From positions 112,501-176,500 of the forward strand of contig NZ_CP150239.1 of NCBI RefSeq assembly GCF_037975215.1: a DNA stretch of 64,000 bases, written 5' to 3'. The notes beneath the pieces were generated by a model, which worked only from the letters and a program-made list of their open reading frames with translations, searched no databases and was not told the origin of the DNA. This stretch comes from Solibacillus sp. FSL R5-0449. GTDB lineage: Bacteria; Bacillota; Bacilli; Bacillales_A; Planococcaceae. Each line of letters starts with the position of its first letter. Position 1 is the stretch's first letter. Positions 19,925 through 29,068 of the stretch are shown in pieces. The position numbers were made by a program, and so were the translations under genes.

Positions 19925-21124
19925 TTGTCGACTACAACAGTAAAACAATCAAACCCTGTTTATCCCATCATGGTCTCAATTGGGGTATGTCACTTAATCA
20001 ATGATACGATGCAGGCGGTTATACCGGCGATGTTCCCATTATTGGAGCGTGATTTAGGATTAACGTTTACGCAACTTGGCCTGATTTCATTTGTTTTGAA
20101 TATGGTTGCCAGCCTACTACAGCCGGCCGTCGGATTTATGACAGATAGGAAGCCATTTCCGTATGCATTGCCGCTTGGGATGGTGAGCTCATTTATCGGG
20201 TTGACAATGCTCATATTAGCGGGCGAATACTGGATGATTTTAGTGTCGGTTCTATTTTTGGGACTTGGTTCAGCCATTTTTCACCCGGAAGGATCACGTG
20301 TGTCGTTTATGGCAGCAGGTAATAAGCGCGGCTTAGCTCAGTCCATTTATCAGGTTGGGGGCAACAGCGGACAGGCACTAGCTCCACTACTAAGCGCATT
20401 TATCATTTTGCCTTTCGGGATGTACGGCGTATCGGTAATTCTTATTTTTACATCAATCGGGATCTTTTTATTAACGAAAATATCAATGTGGTATAAACGT
20501 CAGCTCGAGGCGGAAAAGAGATCAAAAATCAAAAAAATGCTGATCTCGTCCTTGCCTCCTTTAACGAAAAAACAAGTTGGAATGGCTTTACTCGTGCTGC
20601 TGTTCATTATATTTGCCCGTTCGTTTTACGTTACGAATATAACAAGTTTCTATGTCTTTTATTTATCGGAACAGTATGGGATGAGTGTTGAGCGCGGTCA
20701 GCTGTTTATCTTTATATTTATGGCAGTTGGGGTTGTAGGCACATTTTTTGGTGGCCCATTATCAGATCGCTTCGGTCGGAAAAATATTATATTGCTGTCG
20801 GTGATCGCACCGATTCCGTTTTGCCTGGCTCTTCCGTTTGTCCCGTTGCCTGCTGTACTGGTTCTACTCATTATTATTGGACTCTTAATTATGGTCAGCT
20901 TTACAGTGACTGTTGTGTATGCTCAGGAACTTGTCCCATCGAAAATCGGTACTATGGCCGGGTTAACAGTCGGTGTAGCATTTGGGATGGGGGCAATTGG
21001 CTCGGTTGTTATTGGGATTCTTATTGATAAGATGGGCATTCACTTTACAATGAACGCGATATCGGTACTGACATTATTATTGCTCGTGGCATTTTTCCTG
21101 CCTCGTGATCGAGTAGGGGACTAG
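19925..21124 (+). CDS. MFS transporter, fosmidomycin-resistance (Fsr)-like
   Basis: A 399-residue, 12-segment major-facilitator protein. The N-terminal segment IGVCHLINDTMQAVIPAMFPLL with GLTFTQLGLI is characteristic of the Fsr group. The MFS A-motif variants GFMTDRKPFP and GGPLSDRFGRKN are present in both halves. It probably exports a drug or small metabolite. The start is TTG at 19925 with only a weak AGAAAG-type ribosome site, and a stop lies in frame just upstream. It has its own strong terminator. Confidence 0.88.
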   Translation: MSTTTVKQSNPVYPIMVSIGVCHLINDTMQAVIPAMFPLLERDLGLTFTQLGLISFVLNMVASLLQPAVGFMTDRKPFPYALPLGMVSSFIGLTMLILAGEYWMILVSVLFLGLGSAIFHPEGSRVSFMAAGNKRGLAQSIYQVGGNSGQALAPLLSAFIILPFGMYGVSVILIFTSIGIFLLTKISMWYKRQLEAEKRSKIKKMLISSLPPLTKKQVGMALLVLLFIIFARSFYVTNITSFYVFYLSEQYGMSVERGQLFIFIFMAVGVVGTFFGGPLSDRFGRKNIILLSVIAPIPFCLALPFVPLPAVLVLLIIIGLLIMVSFTVTVVYAQELVPSKIGTMAGLTVGVAFGMGAIGSVVIGILIDKMGIHFTMNAISVLTLLLLVAFFLPRDRVGD

Positions 21125-21134
21125 GTAAATAAAA

Positions 21135-21168
21135 GAACTTCGGATTTTAATGTCCGAAGTTCTTTTTT
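21135..21168. terminator. Bidirectional terminator
   Basis: GAACTTCGGA (21135-21144) and TCCGAAGTTC (21153-21162) flank an 8-base loop, with T and A runs on the two sides. It separates the convergent MFS and lutC genes. Confidence 0.9.
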
Positions 21169-21847
21169 AATAATCCTCCACCAAAATATACGTCATTCTT
21201 ACCGGTCCGTGAACCCCGACAACTAAGTTCATTTCGATATCTGCGGAGTTGCTTGGTCCTGTAATGAAATTAATACAGGACGAAACATGGGACTGCTCCC
21301 GTAAATATTGGGCAGCTTGTGTCATGCGGGGAACGATGCTGCTTTTTGGTATAATGGCAATCGAATTTTCAGGTAAAAATGAAAGCGTCCGGCCGACTTC
21401 CGGTGATGTTTGAAGCATAATTGTGCCGGATTCCGCTAATGTCACGTTGCTGATTACGACACCGACATTTGCCTGTTCAGCAAAATCGATATTTCCCTTA
21501 CCGTTTACAGATTGCCACTTTAAATGTTCATATTGCTCAAAAACCGGTAACACATTCAATACTTCAAAACGCGGATCATTGCTGTAAATAACACGCCCGC
21601 CACCGTAGTCTGCAATTGTTTCATTTAATATTTCAGGCAATTGCTGTTGGGTGCATCTCTTTAATGTAGTGTGAATGTTTAAGCATTGTTCTCTTAGCAC
21701 TTCGATAAGTTCTTCCATCGAAGCGTCCTTCAATACTTCGTGTTGAGGCAGGTGCTTCCAGTTTCTGTCGGGTTTTGTTAAAGAAGGAACAGATCTGCCA
21801 AGACGTGCAGCGATTGTTTGTAAAAAGGGCTCTCGATTTTGAATCAT
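21167..21847 (-). CDS. lutC: Lactate utilization protein C
   Basis: A 226-residue LUD-domain (DUF162) subunit of the LutABC L-lactate oxidation complex. The segment [17 protein letters not shown] followed by [16 protein letters not shown] is the LUD signature, and [22 protein letters not shown] is the conserved C-terminal block. It is translationally coupled to lutB by a 4-base ATGA overlap and is the last gene of lutABC. Confidence 0.95.
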   Translation of the reverse strand: MIQNREPFLQTIAARLGRSVPSLTKPDRNWKHLPQHEVLKDASMEELIEVLREQCLNIHTTLKRCTQQQLPEILNETIADYGGGRVIYSNDPRFEVLNVLPVFEQYEHLKWQSVNGKGNIDFAEQANVGVVISNVTLAESGTIMLQTSPEVGRTLSFLPENSIAIIPKSSIVPRMTQAAQYLREQSHVSSCINFITGPSNSADIEMNLVVGVHGPVRMTYILVEDY

Positions 21848-23271
21848 TTGGATTTACCTCCCTTGTTATGCTGTTCAAACCAGTCACGGAAACGTTCTTT
21901 TTGCACGGAAGGAAAATCACGATACGCTGTCCAGTTTTTCAGTGGACCGGGACCATTTGTAATTTTTTCGTTTTTCGTGAATGGTTTCATAACGGTTGAA
22001 GCCATTTTAGTGCCCAATTGATAGATTGATTTTGAAGAAGTGCCCATCCCAAATGCCTGCATGAGCAAACTCTCACTTATTGGAGCACGGCCTTCCCGTT
22101 CAACGATCACTTCCCGGTGCTTATGAAGCAACTGGTGCAATGGAATTTTTACTGGGCATACATCTGTACATGCGCCACATAGAGTAGAGGCATAGGGCAG
22201 CTCTTTATAATCATCATAACCACCTAATAACGGTGATAATACGGCACCGATAGGACCTGAATAGATGGATCCGTACGTATGCCCCCCAACATGACGGTAA
22301 ACAGGGCATGTATTAATACATGCAGCACAGCGAATGCACTGTAAAATCGATTGAAATTCCCCGCCTAAAATTGAAGAACGTCCATTGTCTACAACGACTA
22401 AATGGAATTCTTCGGGTCCATCGACTTCAAGCGCTTCTTTTATGCCTGTCAGCACTGTAATATAGCTTGTCAATTTCTGGCCAACCGCGCTGCGTGTCAG
22501 CATGCCGACGAGAACTTCCATTTCTTCAAATGTGGGAACTAAACGCTCCATTCCCATGACGGAAATTTGTGTTTTCGGCAAGGCTGTTACTAAATCCGCA
22601 TTTCCTTCATTCGTTACTAAACAAACAGAACCCGTTTCGGCAACGGCAAAATTGCATCCCGTAATGCCGATATCCGCTGTTAAGTAATGGTCTCGTAAAA
22701 CTTTACGGGCATGAAGTGCCAGTTCTTCAGGTTGGGAAGAAGCCGTATAGCCAATTTTTTGTTCAAACACTTCCCGAATCTGATCTTTATTTTTATGGAG
22801 TGCCGGTGTGACGATATGAGAAGGCGGATCATGGTCATCAAGCTGTAAAATATATTCGCCTAAATCCGTTTCGATCACTTCACATCCGAGCTGTTCCAAG
22901 TGTGCGTTTAAATTGATTTCTTCGGTTACCATCGATTTTGCTTTCACTATCTTTTTGGCATTCTTTTGTTTCGCAATTGTTGAAATGTATTCGGTAGCTT
23001 CTTCGGCGGTTTGGGCAAAAAATACATGACCGCCTCGTGCTTCAACGTTTGTACTCAACTCATATAAATAGTAATCAAGATTTTCCAAAACATGCTGCCG
23101 GATTTCTTCACCATGGTTGCGCCACTCTTCCCAATCTAAGGGATCAACAGCAGCACTCCGTCTTGTTTGAAAGCGATGCTGTGCGCCGGCTACAGCACCA
23201 CGCATAAAATCATTTTCCAAGTTGGATGATAGACGTTCATTAAATTTTTGCTGACTGATTTTCATCGCCAT
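21844..23271 (-). CDS. lutB: Lactate utilization iron-sulfur protein B
   Basis: A 475-residue LUD-plus-ferredoxin subunit. The LUD region has [26 protein letters not shown]. Two 4Fe-4S motifs follow: C312, C315, C318, C322 in [12 protein letters not shown], and C365, C368, C372 in CGACTDVCP. The start at 23271 (MAMKIS) follows the Bacillus LutB N-terminus. An in-frame GTG at 23280 is too close to the GAGAGGA ribosome site. It transfers electrons during lactate-to-pyruvate oxidation with LutA and LutC. Confidence 0.95.
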   Translation of the reverse strand: MAMKISQQKFNERLSSNLENDFMRGAVAGAQHRFQTRRSAAVDPLDWEEWRNHGEEIRQHVLENLDYYLYELSTNVEARGGHVFFAQTAEEATEYISTIAKQKNAKKIVKAKSMVTEEINLNAHLEQLGCEVIETDLGEYILQLDDHDPPSHIVTPALHKNKDQIREVFEQKIGYTASSQPEELALHARKVLRDHYLTADIGITGCNFAVAETGSVCLVTNEGNADLVTALPKTQISVMGMERLVPTFEEMEVLVGMLTRSAVGQKLTSYITVLTGIKEALEVDGPEEFHLVVVDNGRSSILGGEFQSILQCIRCAACINTCPVYRHVGGHTYGSIYSGPIGAVLSPLLGGYDDYKELPYASTLCGACTDVCPVKIPLHQLLHKHREVIVEREGRAPISESLLMQAFGMGTSSKSIYQLGTKMASTVMKPFTKNEKITNGPGPLKNWTAYRDFPSVQKERFRDWFEQHNKGGKSK

Positions 23272-23290
23272 TTGAAACACGTCCTCTCTA

Positions 23291-24007
23291 TTAGCGGCTA
23301 TTCAAAATTTCTGCGATATGCATTGTTTTTATATCAATGTTTTTCCGGTCAATCCGTCCGCCGATGTTCATGAGACAGCCTGCATCAGCACCTATTAAAT
23401 AATGGACAGCAATTTGCTCGGCAGAAGCGATCTTTTCATCTACCATTTGTTCTGAAATCGGACCCATTTTAATAGAGAATGTTCCGCCAAAGCCGCAGCA
23501 ATTTTCTTTTAAAGGCATTTCCAGCAGTTCAAGACCTTCTACATTACGAAGCAATGTGAGGGGAGCATGCTGCACTTTCAATAAGCGTGTCATATGACAT
23601 GAAGGATGATATGTAGCCGTTCCGTTCAGTTTTGCTCCAACATCCTCAATTTTAAGTACGTCGACAATAAATTGTGTCAGTTCATATGTCTTGTCTGCGA
23701 TTTTTTGTGCCTTTTCCTGCCAAAGTGGCTCATCTTTAAAAATATGAACATATTCTTTCAGCATATATGCACAAGAACCTGACGGACAGACAATGACTTC
23801 TGCATCTTCAAATACGCGAATTGTATTTTTCATCGTTTCTTTAGATGCTTTTACATAGCCGCTATTATAGGCTGGCTGGCCGCAACATGTTTGGCCTTTT
23901 GGGAAACTTATTTTACAGCCTAAGCGTTCCAGCAGCTCAACCGTGTTTTTTCCGATATTACTTTGAACCATATCAACTAAACATGTAGCGAATAATGATA
24001 CATTCAT
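23291..24007 (-). CDS. lutA: Lactate utilization protein A
   Basis: A 238-residue (Fe-S)-binding oxidoreductase subunit with two CCG domains: [11 protein letters not shown] (40-50) and, near residue 170, [10 protein letters not shown]. It is the first gene of lutABC, with a good promoter and a nested palindrome in the 110-base gap upstream. GGGGGGATTGG precedes the ATG. Confidence 0.95.
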   Translation of the reverse strand: MNVSLFATCLVDMVQSNIGKNTVELLERLGCKISFPKGQTCCGQPAYNSGYVKASKETMKNTIRVFEDAEVIVCPSGSCAYMLKEYVHIFKDEPLWQEKAQKIADKTYELTQFIVDVLKIEDVGAKLNGTATYHPSCHMTRLLKVQHAPLTLLRNVEGLELLEMPLKENCCGFGGTFSIKMGPISEQMVDEKIASAEQIAVHYLIGADAGCLMNIGGRIDRKNIDIKTMHIAEILNSR

Positions 24008-24028
24008 CCAATCCCCCCTGTTCTATTA

Positions 24029-24078
24029 AATTTACAAATTTCTGACAATTAAGTCAACAGGTCATCTGATGACTTAAT
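24029..24078 (-). promoter_or_regulatory. lutABC promoter with nested operator palindrome
   Basis: On the - strand, TTGACT (24057-24052) and TAAATT (24034-24029) are separated by 17 bases, a good SigA promoter. Just upstream lies GTCATCTGATGAC (24061-24073), palindromic except at its centre, and a wider inverted repeat ATTAAGTC (24049-24056) / GACTTAAT (24071-24078) covers the -35 box. This position fits repression by the adjacent GntR/FadR-type regulator. Confidence 0.65.
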
Positions 24079-24117
24079 GAAATAGTATTTAACGAGAATA
24101 ATAACGTTTAAAAAACA

Positions 24118-24822
24118 TTATTGTTCGAAAAGTAATGATTCAACGGTCTTAAGATGTTTTGCCATCGCCTCTTTAGCCTGTATATCATCTGCATGCACTA
24201 AAGCGTTGTAGATCGCAGTATGTTCCTCATGTAAATTGTGTAAAGCGGCATGATCTGAAGTGGATAAAATGGAACGGGTATGCTGGATTTGCCGTGCAAT
24301 TGGCTTGGAAACACTTTGAAGCATCGAAACAAGGAGAGGGTTATCCGCTGCTTCGGCAATGATTGCATGAAATTGCATATCGGCATTACTGCTTGCCTCA
24401 GGATCGATTAGTGCATCATTCATTTTACTGAGCGCTTCTTCTAATTGTTCAAGCTGCCGAGTCGTTCTGCGTTTTGCAGCATTCTCAATAAGACCTAATT
24501 CTAAAATTTTCCGTACTTCAAATATTTGCTGTAAATCCTGCTCAGAAAATGAGGCATATGTAGGAATATTTAAAGAAATATCCTGGGCAGTTACTTTGCG
24601 GATATAGGTTCCTTCTCCTTGGCGAATTTCGATAATACCCCGTGCCTGAAGAGCAGTTAATGCTTCACGGATGGCAGAGCGCCCAACTTCAAAGTTTTTG
24701 GCAAGCTGTTCAACGGAATCTAATTTATCGCCAGGCGAAATTTCCCCGATCGTAATTTTATGTTCAATTATAGCGGCAATTTGTTCGTATAGTTTCTTAG
24801 TCTTTGGTACTTCAAATTTCAT
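24118..24822 (-). CDS. lutR: GntR/FadR-family regulator of lactate utilization (LutR-like)
   Basis: A 234-residue regulator. The N-terminal winged helix-turn-helix (residues ~8-75) contains GDKLDSVEQLAKNFEVGRSAIREALTAL and IIEIRQGEGTYI. The C-terminal all-helical FCD domain has a FEVRKILELGLIENAAKR opening and the metal or ligand histidines HAIIAEAA and LHEEHTAIYNAL. It lies immediately upstream of lutABC in the same direction. By analogy it is a repressor relieved by lactate; this is inferred. Confidence 0.88.
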   Translation of the reverse strand: MKFEVPKTKKLYEQIAAIIEHKITIGEISPGDKLDSVEQLAKNFEVGRSAIREALTALQARGIIEIRQGEGTYIRKVTAQDISLNIPTYASFSEQDLQQIFEVRKILELGLIENAAKRRTTRQLEQLEEALSKMNDALIDPEASSNADMQFHAIIAEAADNPLLVSMLQSVSKPIARQIQHTRSILSTSDHAALHNLHEEHTAIYNALVHADDIQAKEAMAKHLKTVESLLFEQ

Positions 24823-24851
24823 TTTAAAAGTCCTTTCCTATTTTATATTCT

Positions 24852-24885
24852 AAAAAAAGCTGCTCCAATAACTTGGAAACAGCTT
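24852..24885 (-). terminator. Terminator of the UspA-like gene
   Basis: Read on the - strand, AGCTGTTTCCA pairs with TGGAGCAGCT and is followed by seven T. It lies just past the UspA-like stop codon and before lutR. Confidence 0.85.
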
Positions 24886-24890
24886 TCGTA

Positions 24891-25577
24891 TTAAGGTTTT
24901 AGTGATGTAAAACGATCTTTAGGTAGAATTTCAGGGTTATTAACAGTACCTTCTGTTATATCAGCCTCTAAAAGTTTCCCGTTATAATTGAATTTGAATA
25001 TCCCATTATCAAAGTCTGTTCCGATCTCCTTAAAGAAAATACCTTCCAAAGCCACTATTTTAGGGCATGTAAACACGACTTTATAGTAGTCATTTTCCTG
25101 GATTATATAAGCACGGACACCTTTTTCATAAACATCGATCAGCTCATCCTCAGAAGGACGCTTTACCGATACAATATGAAAATCAACGAATGGTACTTCT
25201 TTTAAAAGGACATTCAAGAAGGAACCTTTTGTGATTTCCTCCCAGCGGCTTTGAGCACTTTGACCCACAATAATTTGAGTGATATTAAAGTCCATTGCAA
25301 TCTCTGTTATAACTTTATGGAATGGACGCTTTTCATTATCCTTAATAATGAATTGTTCAACTTCCAATTCATCAGTCAGTTCTTTCCACTGTTCGATATA
25401 GCCGGATTTTTCAGCATCAAATGCATCAAGTGGCTTTGAATCAACAGTCAACACATATAATGGGCAGTCAAGTAGTGTAGCAAGCTTGTGTCCTCGGCGA
25501 ATTAAACGCTCACCATTTTGTCCGTAGTATACACAAACCAAAATACTTTCGTCTAATCGGCCTTTAACATGTTTCAT
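24891..25577 (-). CDS. UspA-like (KdpD-Usp-type) protein
   Basis: A 228-residue cytoplasmic protein. Residues ~8-140 have a universal-stress-protein fold like that in KdpD: ILVCVYYGQNGERLIRRGHKLA, then ITQIIVGQSAQSRWEEITKGSFLNVLLKEV, where the G-(2)-S-type nucleotide segment is recognisable. The C-terminal ~80 residues are not assigned. It is divergent from the mrp operon across 333 bases, suggesting a role in cation or pH stress (inference). The start at 25577 follows AGAGGTG by 9 bases; the in-frame GTG at 25589 lies inside that site. Confidence 0.75.
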   Translation of the reverse strand: MKHVKGRLDESILVCVYYGQNGERLIRRGHKLATLLDCPLYVLTVDSKPLDAFDAEKSGYIEQWKELTDELEVEQFIIKDNEKRPFHKVITEIAMDFNITQIIVGQSAQSRWEEITKGSFLNVLLKEVPFVDFHIVSVKRPSEDELIDVYEKGVRAYIIQENDYYKVVFTCPKIVALEGIFFKEIGTDFDNGIFKFNYNGKLLEADITEGTVNNPEILPKDRFTSLKP

Positions 25578-25910
25578 TTTAGTTCGCACCTCTTTTTCTT
25601 ATCCTATAATAATGAAATGAATCCGAATATATTTTTAGAAATTAAGCATAATTGAGATAATACGAAGGCTATTACAGTGCAATGCACTCATTATTATTGT
25701 ATACTTATTTCTATGATGCATATTTATATTCAGTAAATTTTTGTTATATTTTTTGCATTTGTAATTCTTAAAAGATTACTGTTGTTGGAAAATATATTCC
25801 CCATATGCCACATTATTATGAAGATAGTTATATAGATAGTCAAGTGTGATTGTTCGAATGCCGAACTTTACATATTATTATCGGCTCAATAGGTTAGGAG
25901 GTTATTGCTT
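25578..25910. promoter_or_regulatory. Divergent intergenic region between the UspA-like gene and mrpA
   Basis: 333 AT-rich bases with no gene. They contain a perfect inverted repeat AGTGCAATGCACT (25676-25688), a possible operator serving one or both directions. No promoter could be assigned with confidence. Confidence 0.45.
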
Positions 25911-28319
25911 TTGGTTATTGCTTTCTCGATTATGCTCCCATTTATTGCTGCAGCATTAATCCCGTTAATATACAGGGGATTTAAAAATATACATTTAGGT
26001 TGGTTCGTATTAATTGTCCCTGTTGCGTTGTTTTCGATTTTAGCTACATATATCCCTCGAATTGCCAATGGTGAAGTGTTCATCAAAACATTTGAGTGGA
26101 TCCCCTCTTTCGGTATTAATATTACTACTTATTTAGACGGCTTGAGTATGATTTTTAGCTTACTCATTACTGGGGTAGGCAGTTTAGTAATACTTTACTC
26201 AATTTTCTATTTATCAACGAAAGAATCATTACACCATTTCTATTGCTATTTACTATTATTTATGGGCGCGATGTTAGGCGTCGTATTTTCGGATAACTTA
26301 ATGGTGCTTTATGTATTTTGGGAATTAACGAGCGTATCGTCTTTCCTGTTAATTGCATTCTGGCATCATCGTAAAGCATCTCGTGCAGGTGCGCGAAAAG
26401 CAATGACCATTACCGTTTCTGGTGGGGTTGCTATGCTCGCCGGTTTTTTAATGTTATATGTTGCATCCGGAACGTTTAGTATTCGCGAAATTATTGAGAA
26501 TTTGGATGTCGTGCAATCGAGTGTTTATTTTGTTCCGGCAATGTGTCTTGTACTTTTAGGTGCGTTTACAAAATCAGCACAATTCCCATTCCATATTTGG
26601 CTGCCGGATGCGATGGAAGCACCGACACCTGTCTCCGCCTATTTACATTCCGCAACGATGGTAAAAGCGGGTATTTACTTAGTAGCTCGTACAACACCGA
26701 TTTTCGGCGGGCATGAAGTTTGGTTTTGGGCAGTGAGCGGGGTAGGTCTTCTGACATTATTCTGGGGCTCGTTCAATGCGGTTCGTCAGTATGATTTAAA
26801 GGCATTGCTCGCATACTCTACGATTAGTCAGCTTGGACTGATCATGTCATTATTCGGTCTTGGTTCTGCAGCGCTGCATTTTGGCTATTCAACACAGTCA
26901 GTAATATATACGCAGGCTACTTTTGCTGCACTATTCCATTTAATCAACCACTCAACATTTAAAGGTGCGCTCTTTATGATGGTCGGTATCGTCGATCATG
27001 AAGTAGGCACACGTGATATTCGCCGACTAGGCGGCTTGATGTCGTTAATGCCATTTACATTCACAATTGCCGTCATCGGCAGCGCCTCAATGGCAGGTTT
27101 ACCACCATTCAATGGCTTTTTAAGTAAGGAAATGTTCTTTACAGCAACATTAAAAATTACGCAGCTTGATATTTTCTCACTTGATAGCATTGGCCTTTTA
27201 TTCCCGATCATCGCCTGGGTGGCAAGTATTTTTACGTTTATTTACTGTGTCATTATTGTCATGCGTACTTTCTTCGGGAAAATACAGCCGGATCGTCTGG
27301 AAAAGCCGCCACATGAAGCGCCATTTGGTATGTTAATTTCACCATTTGTTTTAGTGGCATTCGTCATTGGAATTTTTATATTCCCGAATGTTTTGGGACA
27401 TTATATTTTAAGTCCGGCGATGGCAAGCATTTATCCAATGTTTCCTTCGGCTGAAGAATTGACGCCTCATATTTCAGCATGGCACGGGTTTAACACGGAG
27501 CTTATTATGACGCTTGGTGTCATTGTTGTAGGGTACTTCTTATATCGCACATTAAAAAAATGGCGTCCAGTCTACCAGTTAATTCCGCAAAGCTTTACGT
27601 TAAATGCGATTTATGAACGTGTGATCAATTCAAGTGAGAGTGTATCAGGACGTGTAACAAACCGTTATATGAACGGTAACTTAACTTATTATTTCGTATA
27701 TATCTATGTGTTTTTTGTAACTCTATTGGCAGGGTATATGATTTATGCGGACGTGTTCAGCTGGAATCCTTCAAAAGACTCGGTGATCGAGCCTTATGAA
27801 CTGGTTCTTGTATTCGTTATGATTGCGGCTGCAATAGCGATCATATTTGCTAAGCAGCGAATTACAGTTGTGCTTTTGAACGGGGTTCTCGGCTATTCTG
27901 TTGCCTTTTTCTTTGTCGTGTTCAGGGCTCCGGACTTGGCGCTTACACAACTTGTCGTAGAATCAGTTACAACAGCATTGTTCTTACTATCATTCAAATA
28001 TTTACCGAAGCTTAAAAATGAGTATATTTCTAAAAGCTGGCGTTTTGCGAAAGTAACAATTTCGATTGCGGTCGGTGCAACAGTGACACTGATCGGATTA
28101 GCTGTAATGAATTACGATCGTTTTGAACCAATTTCAAAATTCTTTGAGGACTCGTATGATTTGGCAGGAGGAAAAAATATCGTCAACACGATTCTAGGCG
28201 ATTTCCGTGCATTTGATACGATGCTTGAAGTAGTGGTACTTTTCATTGCAGGACTTGGCGTCTACACACTTATTAAGCTTAAGGCGAAAAAGGGGGATGC
28301 AGACGTTGAAAGTAAATGA
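25911..28319 (+). CDS. mrpA: Na+/H+ antiporter subunit A
   Basis: About 802 residues with roughly 20 membrane segments, related to NuoL/NuoM of complex I. Typical blocks include GAMLGVVFSDNLMVLYVFWELTSVSSFLLI and LPDAMEAPTPVSAYLHSATMVKAG, which hold the proton-channel Glu and Lys residues. The C-terminal part carries the MrpA-specific domain ending in LGVYTLIKLKAKKGD. It is the first gene of a complete mrpABCDEFG operon for Na+(Li+)/H+ antiport and alkali or salt tolerance. AGGAGG precedes two TTG codons: 25911 (9-base spacing) is preferred over 25905 (3 bases). Confidence 0.95.
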   Translation: MVIAFSIMLPFIAAALIPLIYRGFKNIHLGWFVLIVPVALFSILATYIPRIANGEVFIKTFEWIPSFGINITTYLDGLSMIFSLLITGVGSLVILYSIFYLSTKESLHHFYCYLLLFMGAMLGVVFSDNLMVLYVFWELTSVSSFLLIAFWHHRKASRAGARKAMTITVSGGVAMLAGFLMLYVASGTFSIREIIENLDVVQSSVYFVPAMCLVLLGAFTKSAQFPFHIWLPDAMEAPTPVSAYLHSATMVKAGIYLVARTTPIFGGHEVWFWAVSGVGLLTLFWGSFNAVRQYDLKALLAYSTISQLGLIMSLFGLGSAALHFGYSTQSVIYTQATFAALFHLINHSTFKGALFMMVGIVDHEVGTRDIRRLGGLMSLMPFTFTIAVIGSASMAGLPPFNGFLSKEMFFTATLKITQLDIFSLDSIGLLFPIIAWVASIFTFIYCVIIVMRTFFGKIQPDRLEKPPHEAPFGMLISPFVLVAFVIGIFIFPNVLGHYILSPAMASIYPMFPSAEELTPHISAWHGFNTELIMTLGVIVVGYFLYRTLKKWRPVYQLIPQSFTLNAIYERVINSSESVSGRVTNRYMNGNLTYYFVYIYVFFVTLLAGYMIYADVFSWNPSKDSVIEPYELVLVFVMIAAAIAIIFAKQRITVVLLNGVLGYSVAFFFVVFRAPDLALTQLVVESVTTALFLLSFKYLPKLKNEYISKSWRFAKVTISIAVGATVTLIGLAVMNYDRFEPISKFFEDSYDLAGGKNIVNTILGDFRAFDTMLEVVVLFIAGLGVYTLIKLKAKKGDADVESK

Positions 28320-28728
28320 TGTTATTTTAAAATCAGTCGTACGAGGCGTTGTATTCATCGTCTTTACGCTTGGTATGTATTTATTTTTTGCAGGACATAA
28401 TGCTCCGGGTGGCGGATTTATCGGCGGACTAGTGCTTGGCTCGGGGATTGTCCTGTTATATTTGACGTACGACATTGAAACCGTGCATAAAGGCATGCCG
28501 TTCGACTTTAAAAAAGTTGCTGCAGTCGGTGTATTGCTGACGACAGGTTCTGCCATTGCCTCGATTTTCTTTGATGTACCTTTTTTAACACAGACAGATG
28601 GTTATTATAATCTTCCATTAGTAGGAGAAAAACATTTGTCGACTGTTACGATTTTTGAAGCAGGTGTCGCATTGACGGTTATCGGTACACTCGTAACGAT
28701 TATTTTAAATATAAGTGAGGATGAATAG
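28306..28728 (+). CDS. mrpB: Na+/H+ antiporter subunit B
   Basis: About 140 residues with four membrane segments. The family core FAGHNAPGGGFIGGLV is present, followed by PFLTQTDGYYNLPLVGEKHLSTVTIFEAGV. TTG at 28306, nine bases after AAGGGGG, gives the N-terminus closest to known MrpB proteins; ATG at 28297 touches the ribosome site. It overlaps the end of mrpA by 14 bases. Confidence 0.94.
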   Translation: MKVNDVILKSVVRGVVFIVFTLGMYLFFAGHNAPGGGFIGGLVLGSGIVLLYLTYDIETVHKGMPFDFKKVAAVGVLLTTGSAIASIFFDVPFLTQTDGYYNLPLVGEKHLSTVTIFEAGVALTVIGTLVTIILNISEDE

Positions 28729-28729
28729 T

Positions 28730-29068
28730 ATGGAATCATTAATGATTGTACTTGTCGGCATTTTAGTCGCAGTCGCTACTTATTTAATCCTCTCTCGTAG
28801 TGTCATACGTGTAATTGTCGGCACCGCCATTTTATCTCATGCCGTTCACCTGTTGTTATTGACAGTCGGCGGATTAAAAAAGGGGAGTGTACCGTTATTA
28901 GGTCAAGCGGCCGCACCCTATACCGATGCTTTGCCACAAGCATTGATTTTAACAGCAATCGTTATCAGCTTTGCTGTTACGGCCTTTTTACTCGTATTGG
29001 CTTATCGTATGTATTTAATGAACGGAACCGATGATCTAGAGGAACTTGGAGGGTCATCAGATGAATAA
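28730..29068 (+). CDS. mrpC: Na+/H+ antiporter subunit C
   Basis: 112 residues, three membrane segments, homologous to NuoK. The segment GTAILSHAVHLLLLTVGGLKKG and TDALPQALILTAIVISFAVTAF are the MrpC/NuoK signature. ATG at 28730 follows GTGAGGA with 8-base spacing; further upstream GTG and ATG codons lie within that site. Confidence 0.94.
   Translation: MESLMIVLVGILVAVATYLILSRSVIRVIVGTAILSHAVHLLLLTVGGLKKGSVPLLGQAAAPYTDALPQALILTAIVISFAVTAFLLVLAYRMYLMNGTDDLEELGGSSDE

Noticed and set aside
28194-28556. 120-codon - strand frame across the mrpA-mrpB junction
   Set aside because: It is antisense to strongly conserved mrp genes, has no ribosome site and no recognisable domain.
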